Shown: positions 17,980 to 28,764 of the stretch, in pieces | Numbering within the stretch: position 1 is the first letter of the stretch | Layout of the letters: the number at the start of each line of letters is the position of its first letter | NCBI GenBank assembly: GCA_002021875.1 | Contig: CP018627.1 | Span: 8,308,001 to 8,372,000, forward strand | Direction of reading: 5' to 3' | Origin: Streptomyces hygroscopicus | GTDB taxonomy: Bacteria > Actinomycetota > Actinomycetes > Streptomycetales > Streptomycetaceae | DNA length: 64,000 nucleotides | Made by a program: the position numbers and the translations under genes | The notes under the pieces: model-generated | What the model was told of the DNA's origin: nothing | The model's input: only the letters and a program-made list of their open reading frames with translations | Databases searched by the model: none

Positions 17980-18010
17980 GGGTGAGGGGCCGCGGCGCTG
18001 CCCCTCACCC
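17980..18010 (+). terminator. Terminator after the DUF6230 gene
   Basis: Eleven-base perfect arms GGGTGAGGGGC (17980-17990) and GCCCCTCACCC (18000-18010) surround a 9-base loop, 13 bases after the stop codon. It separates the DUF6230 gene from the next two genes, possibly as a partial terminator. Confidence 0.8.
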
Positions 18011-18102
18011 GGGCATCGATCAGCAGCGCGTATGCGCCACGCTAGTACTGCTGTAGAACAACCGCGATCACACCGATCGCCGGCCCCAGGGAGCTGTTTT
18101 CG

Positions 18103-18633
18103 ATGAGTGCCGAGTCGCCGGGGGCGAGTGACCGTATCAGCCGTTGGCGGGGGTCCTTCAGGGCGTGGCGCTGGCAGCGCCCGTTCTGGGCAGGGCTGTT
18201 GAGCCTGCTGGCGGGGGTGCCGATCATGTACTTCCCGTACAACGACGTCAACGCGGGCGGATTCACCATCAACATGTCCACCACCGCCGGATCGGCCTCG
18301 CTGATCATCGGGGTGCTGTTGGTGGTCCTGGGCCTGACCATGTGGTTCCAGCCCATGGTGCGGGTGTTCGCCGGAGTCGCCACGATCCTGCTCGGCCTGG
18401 TGTCGATCCCCGTATCGAACTTCGGCGGCTTCCTGATGGGATTCCTGCTCGCGCTGTTCGGCGGCGGCATGAGCATCTCCTGGGCACCGGGTGAGACTCC
18501 CTCCGCGCAGCCGGCCGAGAAGCCGGGAGCGGTGCCGCAGGACGACGGGAACGGTGACAACGTGCCGGAACCGGCTGGGGCCGGGTCCGCACCGGACCAG
18601 GAAGCCAGGAATGGGAGGCACCGTGCGGGGTGA
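18103..18633 (+). CDS. DUF6114 integral membrane protein
   Basis: The 176-residue protein has about four membrane helices (GLLSLLAGVPIMYFPY, then ASLIIGVLLVVLGLTMWF, ATILLGLVSIPVSNFGG, MGFLLALFGGGMSISW) and a disordered acidic/proline tail. This is the DUF6114 pattern. A basic arginine-rich segment precedes the first helix. It overlaps the next gene by 11 bases. With the DUF6230 protein and the following secreted protein it forms a conserved three-gene envelope locus of unknown role. Confidence 0.85.
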   Translation: MSAESPGASDRISRWRGSFRAWRWQRPFWAGLLSLLAGVPIMYFPYNDVNAGGFTINMSTTAGSASLIIGVLLVVLGLTMWFQPMVRVFAGVATILLGLVSIPVSNFGGFLMGFLLALFGGGMSISWAPGETPSAQPAEKPGAVPQDDGNGDNVPEPAGAGSAPDQEARNGRHRAG

Positions 18634-19975
18634 AGACCGACCCGAGCAGCCGGAGGGAGTGAGCCCGCGCCGGGTCAGAACGGGCCCGCGGCACGCGGCA
18701 CCGAAGAAGTCGGTACTGACCCGCCTTCAGATGCCCGCCGGCAAGGCCATAGCGCTGGCCGCCATGCCGACGGCCGTGCTGATGGGCATGGGGCTCACTC
18801 CGCAGCTCGCCTCGGCCAACCCACGGCCCGAGGACCGCTACAAGCCCGGGCCGTGTGTGTCCCAGCCGGACGAGGCGGACAAGGACGACTCCAAGGGCGG
18901 CAAGGACGCCTCGGACTCGCAGAGCGAGGACAAGGACGCCAAGAACAAGGACGACAAGGGCGCCGAGGACGCGAAGGGTTCGCCCGAGAAGGGCTCCCAG
19001 GACGGCTCCAAGGGCTCTGAGAAGTCCTCGGACGGCAAGGCGGGCTCGGGCGACGACAAGGCCACCTCCACGCCGTCTCCGTCCCGTTCCTCCTCCGCGC
19101 CGTCCCCCGGTGCCGGGGACGAGAAGCCCTCGGCCTCGCCGAGCCCGTCGAAGTCCAAGAACCCCCTGGACCCGCTGGGTCTCGGGGACGCGCTCCACGA
19201 CATCCTGACGCCCGGGGAGAAGGCCAAGGAGTCGGCCGAGCCGAGCGCCTCGCCGAGCCCCTCGTCGAGCGCCGGGCCCAGCTCGTCTCCGTCTCCGTCC
19301 GCGTCGAAGTCCAAGAGCTCCGACAAGCCCACCGATCCGGTCAAGGACACGGTGGACAAGGTGGGCAAGGGCCTCAAGGACACCGTGGACGGGGTGGGGA
19401 AGACCGTCGAGGACGCCAAGGACAAGGCGGACAAGGCGCTTCCGAAGCCCTCCTCGTCCGCCTCGAAGGACGCGAACGGCAAGGAGGCGTTCCCCTGCCC
19501 GAAGTTCGACGCCGACGCGTACGAGAACGCCGAGACCGAGCCGACCTCGAGCCTGCTGCCCGAGGACCCCTGGACCCTCAAGAGCACCCTGCTGACCCTG
19601 CACGGCCTGGACTACAAGGGCATCGTGGAGGTCAAGACGCAGGGCGGCCAGATCAAGAAGGTCCTGAAGTTCACCGCCTCGGGCGTGGACATCAAGGATC
19701 TGCACCAGCTCGTGGTGGGCCCGGCCGGGACCACGACCCATGTGCAGGGGCGCGAAGGGTCCACCTCGACCATTCGCAACGGCACGGTGACCATGTACAC
19801 CGAGGAGCTGAAGGGGAACCTGCTGGGGCTCATCCCGATCACCTTCAGCCCCAAGAGCCCGCCGCCGGTCAACATCCCCGAGGTGTTCTTCACCGATGTC
19901 ACCGTCACGCAGGCCGGCCAGTTCGGTGGCGACCTGACCATCCCGGGTATGCATCTGTCCAAGACCGGGGAGTGA
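18623..19975 (+). CDS. Large low-complexity exported protein of the DUF6114 operon
   Basis: The 450-residue protein has an N-terminal basic region and hydrophobic helix (about residues 33-55, IALAAMPTAVLMGMGLTPQ, then ASANP as a likely signal cleavage site). A long segment rich in Lys, Asp, Ser and Pro (about 70-290) follows, then a folded C-terminal part from about residue 290 ending in LTIPGMHLSKTGE. I chose the GTG at 18623 because GGGAGG precedes it; the ATG at 18611 has no room for a ribosome site. The first 11 bases overlap the DUF6114 gene. I do not recognise a catalytic domain; a cell-wall-spanning spacer is plausible. Confidence 0.75.
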   Translation: MRGEDRPEQPEGVSPRRVRTGPRHAAPKKSVLTRLQMPAGKAIALAAMPTAVLMGMGLTPQLASANPRPEDRYKPGPCVSQPDEADKDDSKGGKDASDSQSEDKDAKNKDDKGAEDAKGSPEKGSQDGSKGSEKSSDGKAGSGDDKATSTPSPSRSSSAPSPGAGDEKPSASPSPSKSKNPLDPLGLGDALHDILTPGEKAKESAEPSASPSPSSSAGPSSSPSPSASKSKSSDKPTDPVKDTVDKVGKGLKDTVDGVGKTVEDAKDKADKALPKPSSSASKDANGKEAFPCPKFDADAYENAETEPTSSLLPEDPWTLKSTLLTLHGLDYKGIVEVKTQGGQIKKVLKFTASGVDIKDLHQLVVGPAGTTTHVQGREGSTSTIRNGTVTMYTEELKGNLLGLIPITFSPKSPPPVNIPEVFFTDVTVTQAGQFGGDLTIPGMHLSKTGE

Positions 19976-20034
19976 CCCCGCGACATCAAGGACCCGTTCG
20001 GGAGCCGCAACCCCCTCCTCCGGGAGGGAAACGA

Positions 20035-20072
20035 CCGTGGGCACCGCCTCCACTCGGAGACGGTGCCCACGG
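20035..20072. terminator. Terminator between convergent genes (before pyk)
   Basis: Twelve-base perfect arms CCGTGGGCACCG (20035-20046) and CGGTGCCCACGG (20061-20072) surround a 14-base loop, between the low-complexity protein gene and the end of pyk. It can serve both directions. Confidence 0.8.
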
Positions 20073-20086
20073 GCGCGTTCGGCGGG

Positions 20087-21514
20087 CTACTGGCTCGCGC
20101 CGCCCAGGTGGTGCACCCGGACCATGTTGGTGGTGCCGGGGACGCCGGGGGGCGAGCCGGCGGTGATGATCATGGTGTCGCCCTCGTTGTAACGGCCCAG
20201 CTTCAGCAGCTCGGCGTCCACCAGGTCGACCATCGCGTCGGTGTGCTCGACATAGGGCGCCACGAAGGACTCCACGCCCCAGCTCAGCGTGAGCTGGTTG
20301 CGGGTGGCCGCATCGGTGGTGAAGGCCAGGATCGGCTGCTGGGCGCGGTAGCGGGAGAGCCGGCGGGCGGTGTCACCGGACTGGGTGAAGGCCACCAGCG
20401 ACTTGGCGCCCAGGAAGTCGGCGATCTCGGCGGCCGCGCGGGCCACCGAACCGCCCTGGGTGCGCGGCTTCTTGCCGGGCACCAGCGGCTGCAGACCGCG
20501 CGAGAGCAGCTCCTGCTCGGCGGCCTGGACGATCCGGGACATCGTCTTGACCGTCTCGATCGGGTACGAGCCGACCGAGGACTCGGCGGAGAGCATCACC
20601 GCGTCGGTGCCGTCCAGGATCGCGTTGGCGACGTCGGACGCCTCGGCGCGGGTCGGCCGGGAGTTGGTGATCATCGACTCCATCATCTGGGTCGCGACGA
20701 TCACCGGCTTGGCGTTGCGGCGGCAGAGCTCGATCAGCCGCTTCTGCACCATCGGGACCTTCTCCAGCGGATACTCCACCGCGAGGTCACCACGGGCCAC
20801 CATCACCCCGTCGAAGGCCGCGACGACCTCGGTCATATTGGCGACCGCCTGCGGCTTCTCCACCTTGGCGATCACCGGCACCCGGCGGCCCACCTCGTCC
20901 ATGACACGGTGGACGTCCCGGACGTCGGACGCGTCCCGGACGAAGGACAGGGCGACCATGTCGCAGCCCATCCGCAGGGCGAACTTCAGGTCCTCGATGT
21001 CCTTCTCGGACAGCGCGGGCACGTTGACCGCCGCACCCGGCAGGTTGATCCCCTTGTGGTCGGAGATCACCCCGCCCTCGATGACGATGGTCCGGACCCG
21101 GGAGCCCTCGACCGCGGTGACCCGCAGCTCGACATTGCCGTCGTTGATCAGGACCTGGTCGCCCTTGGACACATCGCCCGGCAGCCCCTTGTAGGTGGTG
21201 CCGCAGATGGTGCGGTCACCCTCCACGTCCTCGGTGGTGATGATGAACTCATCCCCGCGGACCAGCTCCACCGGGCCGTCCTTGAAGGTCTCCAGACGGA
21301 TCTTGGGGCCCTGGAGGTCGGCGAGGACGCCGACCGCGTGCCCGGTCTCCTCGGATGCCTTGCGGACGCGGTGGTACCGCTCCTCATGCTCCGGGTGGGT
21401 TCCGTGGCTCATGTTGAACCGGGCCACGTTCATCCCGGCCTCGATGAGGGACTTGAGCTGGTCGTAGGAGTCGACAGCGGGGCCCAGAGTGCAGACGATT
21501 TTGGAACGGCGCAT
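20087..21514 (-). CDS. pyk: Pyruvate kinase
   Basis: The 475-residue enzyme transfers phosphate from phosphoenolpyruvate to ADP, the last step of glycolysis. It is full length with the expected landmarks: KIVCTLGPA and GMNVARFNMSHG at the start, MVARGDLAVE (Mg-binding) in the middle, TQMMESM and DGTDAVMLSAES next, and a C-terminal regulatory domain. It is the last gene of an apparent pta-ackA-pyk set on this strand, which places ATP-yielding steps of pyruvate and acetyl-CoA metabolism together, opposite pfkA. Streptomyces usually has two pyk genes; this one matches the pyk2 locus as I remember it. Confidence 0.96.
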   Translation of the reverse strand: MRRSKIVCTLGPAVDSYDQLKSLIEAGMNVARFNMSHGTHPEHEERYHRVRKASEETGHAVGVLADLQGPKIRLETFKDGPVELVRGDEFIITTEDVEGDRTICGTTYKGLPGDVSKGDQVLINDGNVELRVTAVEGSRVRTIVIEGGVISDHKGINLPGAAVNVPALSEKDIEDLKFALRMGCDMVALSFVRDASDVRDVHRVMDEVGRRVPVIAKVEKPQAVANMTEVVAAFDGVMVARGDLAVEYPLEKVPMVQKRLIELCRRNAKPVIVATQMMESMITNSRPTRAEASDVANAILDGTDAVMLSAESSVGSYPIETVKTMSRIVQAAEQELLSRGLQPLVPGKKPRTQGGSVARAAAEIADFLGAKSLVAFTQSGDTARRLSRYRAQQPILAFTTDAATRNQLTLSWGVESFVAPYVEHTDAMVDLVDAELLKLGRYNEGDTMIITAGSPPGVPGTTNMVRVHHLGGASQ

Positions 21515-21586
21515 GAGGCTGATCCTATCGGTTTGTTTCGGAGCGGAATTTTTCAGTCTTGGGGCTGGCGGAGCCGGAACCGGAGG

Positions 21587-22732
21587 CTAGGCGCTGACCA
21601 GGTCGAACGTCTGGCCGGCGATCTCCAGCTCCTCATCGGTGGGCACCACGGCCACCGCGACCCGGCTGGACTCCGTGGAGATCAGCCGCGCCGTGGCGGA
21701 GCGCAGCGCGTTGCGGACTCCGTCCACCTCGATGCCGAACGCGGTGAGGTCGCGCATCGCCGCCTCCCGTACCGCCGCGGAGTTCTCCCCCACACCGGCG
21801 GTGAACGCGATGGCGTCCACCCGCCCGAGTACCGCGGTGTACGCGCCCACATACTTCCGCAGTCGGTGGATGTAGATGTCGAAGGCGAGCTGGGCGGCCT
21901 GATCGCCCTCGCCCATCCGGCGGCCGATCTCGCGCATGTCGTTGTCCCCGCACAGACCGGCCAGCCCGCTGCGCTTGTTGAGCAGCGTGTCGATCTCATC
22001 GGTCGACATACCGCCCACCCGGGACAGATGGAAGATCGCCGCCGGGTCGATGTCTCCCGAGCGGGTACCCATCACCAGGCCCTCCAACGGGGTCAGCCCC
22101 ATCGAGGTCTCCACGCAGACGCCGCCGCGCACCGCCGAGGCGCTGGCCCCGTTGCCCAGGTGCAGCACGATCGTGTTGACCGCCGCGGGGTCCTTGCCCA
22201 GCAGCGCGGCGGTGGCCCGGGAGACATACGCGTGCGAGGTGCCGTGGAAGCCGTAGCGCCGCACCCCCCAGCGGTCGGCGGTCGCCACGTCGATCGCGTA
22301 GCGCGCCGCCGCCTCCGGGATGGTCGAGTGGAACGCCGTGTCGAAGACCGCGACCTGCGGCAGGTCCGGGCGCAGCGCGCGGGCCACCTTGATCCCGGTG
22401 ACGTTGGCCGGGTTGTGCAGCGGGGCCAGCGGGATCAGCTTCTCGATCTCCTCGACCACCTCGTCGGTGATCAGGGTCGGCTCGGTGAACCGGGTGCCGC
22501 CGTGCACCACCCGATGGCCGACCGCCGCCAGCTCGGGCGAGTCGAGGCCCAGGCCCTGGGCGGCCAGTTCGTCGGCGACCTGCTTGAGGGCCGCCGCGTG
22601 GTCGGCGACGGGGCCCTCACCGATCCGCTCCACGATGCCGGAGGCGGGCCGGGAGCCGTCGGCCATGTCCAGAAGCTGGTACTTCACGGACGAGGAGCCG
22701 GAGTTGAGGACGAGGACTCGGGAGCCGTTCAC
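21587..22732 (-). CDS. ackA: Acetate kinase
   Basis: The 381-residue enzyme converts acetyl phosphate and ADP to acetate and ATP, or the reverse. The ASKHA-fold motifs are present: VLNSGSSSVKYQL at the start, GHRVVHGG, RRYGFHGTSHAYV and HLGNGASASAV. It starts at a GTG whose bases overlap the pta stop (GTGA), so Pta and AckA are translationally coupled. The length is slightly under the E. coli enzyme (400), as in other actinobacteria. Confidence 0.96.
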   Translation of the reverse strand: MNGSRVLVLNSGSSSVKYQLLDMADGSRPASGIVERIGEGPVADHAAALKQVADELAAQGLGLDSPELAAVGHRVVHGGTRFTEPTLITDEVVEEIEKLIPLAPLHNPANVTGIKVARALRPDLPQVAVFDTAFHSTIPEAAARYAIDVATADRWGVRRYGFHGTSHAYVSRATAALLGKDPAAVNTIVLHLGNGASASAVRGGVCVETSMGLTPLEGLVMGTRSGDIDPAAIFHLSRVGGMSTDEIDTLLNKRSGLAGLCGDNDMREIGRRMGEGDQAAQLAFDIYIHRLRKYVGAYTAVLGRVDAIAFTAGVGENSAAVREAAMRDLTAFGIEVDGVRNALRSATARLISTESSRVAVAVVPTDEELEIAGQTFDLVSA

Positions 22733-24828
22733 GCGGACTGCGCCTTCTGTGCGGGGGACGCCGGGGACTGGGCCTGGATGGCGGTGATCGAGACGGTGTT
22801 GACGATGTCCTGGACGAGTGCCCCGCGGGACAGGTCGTTCACCGGCTTGCGCAGACCCTGCAGCACCGGGCCGACCGCGACGGCGCCCGCCGAGCGCTGC
22901 ACGGCCTTGTAGGTGTTGTTGCCGGTGTTCAGGTCCGGGAAGATCAGCACGGTGGCGTTGCCCGCCACCTCGGAGTCGGGCAGCTTGGTCGCCGCGACCG
23001 CGGCGTCCACCGCCGCGTCGTACTGGATCGGACCCTCGACCAGCAGATCGGGGCGGCGCTCGCGGACCAGCTCGGTCGCCTTGCGGACCTTGTCCACATC
23101 CGCGCCGGAGCCCGAGGTGCCGGTGGAGTACGACAGCATCGCGATCCTCGGCTCCACCCCGAACCGGGCGGCCGTCGTCGCCGACTGGATGGCGATGTCC
23201 GCGAGCTGCTCGGCGTCCGGGTCGGGGTTGACCGCGCAGTCGCCGTAGACCAGCACCCGGTCGGCCAGGCACATGAAGAAGACCGAGGAGACGATCTCGG
23301 CGCCCGGGGCGGTCTTGATGATCTCGAAGGCGGGCCGGATGGTGGCGGCGGTGGAGTGCACCGCGCCCGAGACCATGCCGTCGGCCAGGCCCTCCTGGAC
23401 CATCAGGGTGCCGAAGTAGGAGACGTCCGCCACCACGTCGTACGCCAGCTCGTAGGAGACGCCCTTGTGGGCGCGCAGCTTCGCGTACCCCTCGGCGAAG
23501 CGCTCCCGCAGCGGGGAGGTCTGCGGATCGACGATCTGCGCCTCGGCGAGCTGGATGCCGAGCTCGGCCGCGCGCTTGCGGATCGCGTCCTCCTCACCCA
23601 GCAGTGTGAGATCGCACACATCGCGGCGGAGCAGTACGTCGGCGGCGCGCAGCACCCGCTCCTCCGCGCCCTCGGGCAGCACCACCCGGCGGCGACGGGA
23701 CCGGGACCGCTCGATCAGCTCGCGCTCGAACATCATCGGGGTGACCCGGGCGGAGCGGCTCACCGAGATGCGCTCGGTCAGCGCGGCGGTGTCCACATGC
23801 CGCTCGAAGAGGCCGAGCGCCGTCTCCGCCTTGCGCGGCGCGCTCGCCGTGAGCTTGCCCTCGATGGCGAACAGCTCGGCCGCCGTCGGGAAGGACCCGC
23901 CCGCCACCGACACCACCGGGGTCCCCGGGGCCAGCCGCGAGGCCAGCGCCAGGATGTCCGGGCCCGGCCGCTCGTCCAGGGTGAGCAGCACCCCGGCGAT
24001 CGACGGGGCGCCGGCGCTGTGCGCGGCCAGCGCGCCCACGATCAGGTCCGCGCGGTCCCCGGGCGTCACCACCAGACAGCCCTCGGTCAGCGCGGGCAGG
24101 AAGCTCGGCAGCATCGCGCCGCCGAACACGAAGTCCCGCACGTCCCGGGAGAGCCCGGTCTCATCGCCGAGCAGCACCTCCGCGCCCAGGGTGCGGACGA
24201 TCTGGGAGACGGTGGGTGCCGACAGCGACTGGTCCTCGGGCAGCACATAGCTGGGGACCGGCAGCTTGGCGGCCAGCCGCTCGGCGATGGCCTCGCGGTC
24301 CCCGGGCACCACCCGGTTGACGACCACCGCGACCACGTCGCAGCCCTGCGCCTCGTAGGCGCGGTAGGCGTTGTGGGCCTCGGCACCGGCCGATTCGGCG
24401 GTCTGCCGCTGCCCGCCGACGACCGTGATCATCGAGGCGCCGAACTCATTGGCGAGCCGTGCGTTCAGCCCCAGCTCGTCGGGGAGGCTGGTGGCCGCGT
24501 AGTCGCTGCCCAGCACCAGGACGTAGTCATACGCGTCGGCGACCTCGTGGAAGCGGCCGACGAGCTGCGAGACCAGCTCGTCGGCGCCCCGCTCGGCCTG
24601 GAGCGTGGCCGCCTCGTGATACGTCATGCCGAAGACCGACTCCGGCGACTGGCCGAGCCGGTAGCGCGCCCGCAGCAGGTCGAAGAGGCGATCGGGGTCG
24701 TCGTGCACCAGGGGGCGGAAGACGCCGACCCGGTCGACATGACGGGTCAGGAGTTCCATCACCCCCAGCTCCACGACCTGGCGTCCGTCGCCACGCTCGA
24801 CTCCGGTCACGTACACGCTGCGTGTCAC
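22729..24828 (-). CDS. pta: Phosphate acetyltransferase
   Basis: The enzyme makes acetyl phosphate from acetyl-CoA. The 699-residue chain has the three-part layout of long Pta proteins: an N-terminal P-loop-like domain, a DRTGG-type middle domain (about 215-325) and the catalytic PTA/PTB domain from about residue 370 (RRVVLPEGAEERVLRA, SYSTGTSGSGADVDKV, VLIFPDLNTGNNTYKAVQR split by usual spacing). The N-terminal P-loop reads TGVERGDGRQ and lacks the lysine of a true Walker A. I chose the GTG at 24828 (then TRSVYVTG) behind GGAGAG; the frame stays open 60 bases further upstream without support. Confidence 0.94.
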   Translation of the reverse strand: MTRSVYVTGVERGDGRQVVELGVMELLTRHVDRVGVFRPLVHDDPDRLFDLLRARYRLGQSPESVFGMTYHEAATLQAERGADELVSQLVGRFHEVADAYDYVLVLGSDYAATSLPDELGLNARLANEFGASMITVVGGQRQTAESAGAEAHNAYRAYEAQGCDVVAVVVNRVVPGDREAIAERLAAKLPVPSYVLPEDQSLSAPTVSQIVRTLGAEVLLGDETGLSRDVRDFVFGGAMLPSFLPALTEGCLVVTPGDRADLIVGALAAHSAGAPSIAGVLLTLDERPGPDILALASRLAPGTPVVSVAGGSFPTAAELFAIEGKLTASAPRKAETALGLFERHVDTAALTERISVSRSARVTPMMFERELIERSRSRRRRVVLPEGAEERVLRAADVLLRRDVCDLTLLGEEDAIRKRAAELGIQLAEAQIVDPQTSPLRERFAEGYAKLRAHKGVSYELAYDVVADVSYFGTLMVQEGLADGMVSGAVHSTAATIRPAFEIIKTAPGAEIVSSVFFMCLADRVLVYGDCAVNPDPDAEQLADIAIQSATTAARFGVEPRIAMLSYSTGTSGSGADVDKVRKATELVRERRPDLLVEGPIQYDAAVDAAVAATKLPDSEVAGNATVLIFPDLNTGNNTYKAVQRSAGAVAVGPVLQGLRKPVNDLSRGALVQDIVNTVSITAIQAQSPASPAQKAQSA

Positions 24829-25038
24829 GCGCACTCTCCGTTCCTCTGGCGTTCTGGGGTGTTTTCCGTTTGTGCGCCCATGGGACACAAATTGGCCACA
24901 TTGAACGGCCCGGTCCTCTTGACAATACCTGCGACCGTGATTAAGGCGCTGGCCGCTTAGGGGGATACAGCACTACCCCGCCCATGAAACAATCGGACTG
25001 GCTCACATCTACCCGTAGGGAGCAGGAGACACAGCACG

Positions 25039-26064
<1,026 letters not shown>

Positions 26065-26196
26065 CCCGTCACGCCCTGGCGATCTTGCGCTCGTTGGGCG
26101 CTCACTCCCGGTCGCCGCCGTGCTCCCGCCCCTCTGATACTGTCCCCGCCTGATCAAGGGGGAACTGGTCAGGAGATGTGAGGAGTTAAGGGCGGG

Positions 26197-27555
26197 ATGC
26201 GTGGTTTATGGGGCCGTGCGCGGCAGCGCCGCAAGCCCCTCGTCGTACTGATGGCGGTGGTGGGGATCGCGGGAGCCGTCCTCGCGACCCGGGACAGCGG
26301 CGGCGGCCATCTCGCCGCCAACCAGGCTCAGTTGAGGAAGGCGTGCGACGGCACGCTGCCGTACGGGGACCTCGAACGGCTGGTGCGTGACGAGCGGCCG
26401 GGCAAGCTCAGACAGCACGGCACGATGCTCGCCCCCGGCCAGGAGAGCCGTTCGTTGCTGGACTGCTCGCTGTCCTGGGGAGACGGATACGGGGTCACGG
26501 TCCATGCCGAGGCGCTGGTGTCCGATGTCCCCCAGGCAGTCGAGACCCGGAACCTCCTGGAACCGGCCGGTGGCCACGGCACCTTCGTGGCACCGGGCAC
26601 CACCGGCCAGTACGGCAAGCGGGGGGCCTGGCTGGTCACCGACTGCCTGGGCGGGCTCGGCGGCCGGGTCCGGCCCACGACGGATCTGTATGTGACGGCC
26701 CGGGTGACGGACGGGACTGACGGGGCAGAAGAGGCCGACGAGGCAGACGACGCCGGCGAGGCGACGGCGGGGAACGGCAAGCCGGACCGCGCCACCGCGC
26801 TCCTCGGCTTCCGTACCGCCGTACAGGTCGCCAACGTTCTCACCAAGGCCCAGCGCTGCGGCTCCGGCCCGCTCGCGATGCCGAAAACCGTGGTGGACAC
26901 GGACGAGACCCATGGCGCGCCCGGCCGGGCCCTGCGCAAATGCGAGTGGATCGACGGCTCCTCGCTCCCCGGCATCGCCTCCGGCTCCTGGACCACCCTC
27001 GGCGATCTGCAGGAGTCCACCGGCCTGAGCGCCTGCTCCGGGGAGTGGGACGCGCAGAAGAACGCCGGTAAGCGCCCGCGCCCGAAGGAGTGGCAGGTCA
27101 CCGAGGTCGAGGCGGCCAGTTGGTCGGGAGTCCTCGGCCGGTCCGCCTACGACTCCTATGAACGCGAGGGCCATGTGCCCGGGTGGGGAGCGCAGGAGGG
27201 CGAGAGCCCCTCAGAAGCCGGTTCCGAGGCCGGTTCCGAGGCGGACTCCGAGGCGGACGCCGGTCGTGGTGTGCGGCAGGAGGACCGCGTCTCCTCCTAC
27301 GCCGGACGGCCCCAACTCGCCCTGTGGGCCCAGTCGGTGTGCGGTGGCCGCACCACCTACCACCGGGTCGCCGTCTTCCCCGAGATCCGGCTCGAGGACG
27401 GCGAGACCGCCGTCATCGGCGGCAAGGACCGCGCCAGGCTCTCCACCACCGCCCGTACCGTCCTCGACCGCTATCTCGACGCCGAGGACGGCTGGCCCGT
27501 ATCGGCGGACTGCCGTGACACCAAGGTGCTCGGGGAGGTGGAGCAGTGGCACTGA
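26197..27555 (+). CDS. Membrane-anchored extracytoplasmic protein of unknown function
   Basis: The 452-residue protein has one N-terminal membrane helix (about residues 18-35, PLVVLMAVVGIAGAVLA) and a large outside domain with several cysteines. The outside part begins with KACDGTLPYGDLERLV, closely similar in pattern to GACDGVLPVGDVRSVL of the next protein, so the two are paralogues. An acidic linker (about 170-190) and a short Glu/Ser/Ala repeat (about 338-352) are present. It overlaps the next gene by 10 bases. No catalytic motif is seen. Such paired proteins are widespread in Streptomyces without a known role. Confidence 0.7.
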   Translation: MRGLWGRARQRRKPLVVLMAVVGIAGAVLATRDSGGGHLAANQAQLRKACDGTLPYGDLERLVRDERPGKLRQHGTMLAPGQESRSLLDCSLSWGDGYGVTVHAEALVSDVPQAVETRNLLEPAGGHGTFVAPGTTGQYGKRGAWLVTDCLGGLGGRVRPTTDLYVTARVTDGTDGAEEADEADDAGEATAGNGKPDRATALLGFRTAVQVANVLTKAQRCGSGPLAMPKTVVDTDETHGAPGRALRKCEWIDGSSLPGIASGSWTTLGDLQESTGLSACSGEWDAQKNAGKRPRPKEWQVTEVEAASWSGVLGRSAYDSYEREGHVPGWGAQEGESPSEAGSEAGSEADSEADAGRGVRQEDRVSSYAGRPQLALWAQSVCGGRTTYHRVAVFPEIRLEDGETAVIGGKDRARLSTTARTVLDRYLDAEDGWPVSADCRDTKVLGEVEQWH

Positions 27556-28697
27556 CCCGACCCACACTCACCCGGCGCGGGGTCCGGGCCCTGGCGGCCG
27601 TCGCGGTGGCGCTGGCCGCCCTCACCGGAGCGATCGTCTGGTTCGCGGGCAGCGAGGACCGGGCGCTGGACGGGGCCTGTGACGGGGTGCTTCCGGTCGG
27701 CGACGTCCGCTCGGTGCTCGGCGAGGACGCCGAACTGGACGTGACCAACCGCACCGAGGGCGCCTTCGGGGACAAGGCCGCCAAAAGCGGGGGCAAGCGG
27801 GCCAACAGCCTGTCCGTCCGCTGCCGGATCGCCGCCGAGGGCACCGGCCACATCGCCGTCACCATCGCGGGCTCGCCCCGCCCCCGCGCCGAGTACGGAT
27901 ACGGCGAGCTCTACGCCGCCGTACCCGCGAGCCACACGCTTCCCGTCCCCCTCGGCAACGGCTGGTCCGGCCTGTTCGCCGCCGAGACCGCACGGCTGGA
28001 CGACGCCGAGGACGGCACGGCCACCACCGCCGTGCTGCTCGACTGCGCCCGGCGCGGCGACAGCCTGCTGATCACCGTCGAGACCGCGCTGCGCGGCGCC
28101 ACCACCCTCGACGACCCCGCCGTCCGCCCCGACTTCGTCCGCACCGCCACCGCCACCGCCGAGGCGGCCAACGACCACTGGGGTTGCGGCGCCCGCCTGG
28201 GCACCCCCGTCCGTACGGTCGGCCTGCCGGTGAACGAGGACGAGTACGAACCGCTGCTCGGCGCCAAGGGCACCTGCGCGGCCGTCCCCACCGCCTCCCG
28301 CTCCGCCGTCTCCACGGCCCGCGAGACCGCCCGCGACCGGGCACCGCGCGAGAACTGCGTCCTCGGCACGCGGGACGGCTCCCCGCTCTACCGTCTTGAG
28401 GCGTACTACGGCCCGTACGCGGAGGACGCCCGCTCCCAGTACACCCGGGACTACGACTACGAGAACGTGACCCCCGCCGAGAAGCCCGCCGGGCGGCTCG
28501 GCCAGAGCGCCTACTGGGCCGGTGCCACCTGCCCGCGCGGCGCCGAGTCCGCCCTCTACCTCATCCGCGCCGCCGACGCCGACGGCGAAACCCGCCGCCG
28601 CCCCGACCTCGCCTACGAACGCGCCGCCCTGGCGGCTTTCGCCGCCGCCTCGGCCGAACACCACGGCTGCGCGTCGCCGAGCCTGCCCAAGGGCTGA
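27546..28697 (+). CDS. Membrane-anchored extracytoplasmic protein, paralogue of the previous gene
   Basis: The 383-residue protein starts at a GTG inside the end of the preceding gene. A single membrane helix (about 14-33, ALAAVAVALAALTGAIVWF) is followed by an outside domain with cysteines at spacings resembling the upstream paralogue. The shared ACDG-LP-GD motif directly after the membrane anchor suggests both fold alike and may form a heteromer. A strong terminator follows. The function is unknown. Confidence 0.7.
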   Translation: MALTRPTLTRRGVRALAAVAVALAALTGAIVWFAGSEDRALDGACDGVLPVGDVRSVLGEDAELDVTNRTEGAFGDKAAKSGGKRANSLSVRCRIAAEGTGHIAVTIAGSPRPRAEYGYGELYAAVPASHTLPVPLGNGWSGLFAAETARLDDAEDGTATTAVLLDCARRGDSLLITVETALRGATTLDDPAVRPDFVRTATATAEAANDHWGCGARLGTPVRTVGLPVNEDEYEPLLGAKGTCAAVPTASRSAVSTARETARDRAPRENCVLGTRDGSPLYRLEAYYGPYAEDARSQYTRDYDYENVTPAEKPAGRLGQSAYWAGATCPRGAESALYLIRAADADGETRRRPDLAYERAALAAFAAASAEHHGCASPSLPKG

Positions 28698-28733
28698 ACC
28701 ATGGGCCGACCCGGCCGAAGCGCCCGACCCGGC

Positions 28734-28764
28734 GGCGGCGCCGTCATCCCTTGACGGCGCCGCC
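28734..28764. terminator. Bidirectional terminator overlapping the permease stop
   Basis: Thirteen-base perfect arms GGCGGCGCCGTCA (28734-28746) and TGACGGCGCCGCC (28752-28764) have a 5-base loop. It contains the stop codon of the leftward permease gene and lies 37 bases after the rightward gene ending at 28697. Confidence 0.85.

Noticed and set aside
16914..18008. A 364-codon frame on the minus strand opposite the DUF6230 gene
   Set aside because: It overlaps the well-supported DUF6230 gene and contains no family motif.
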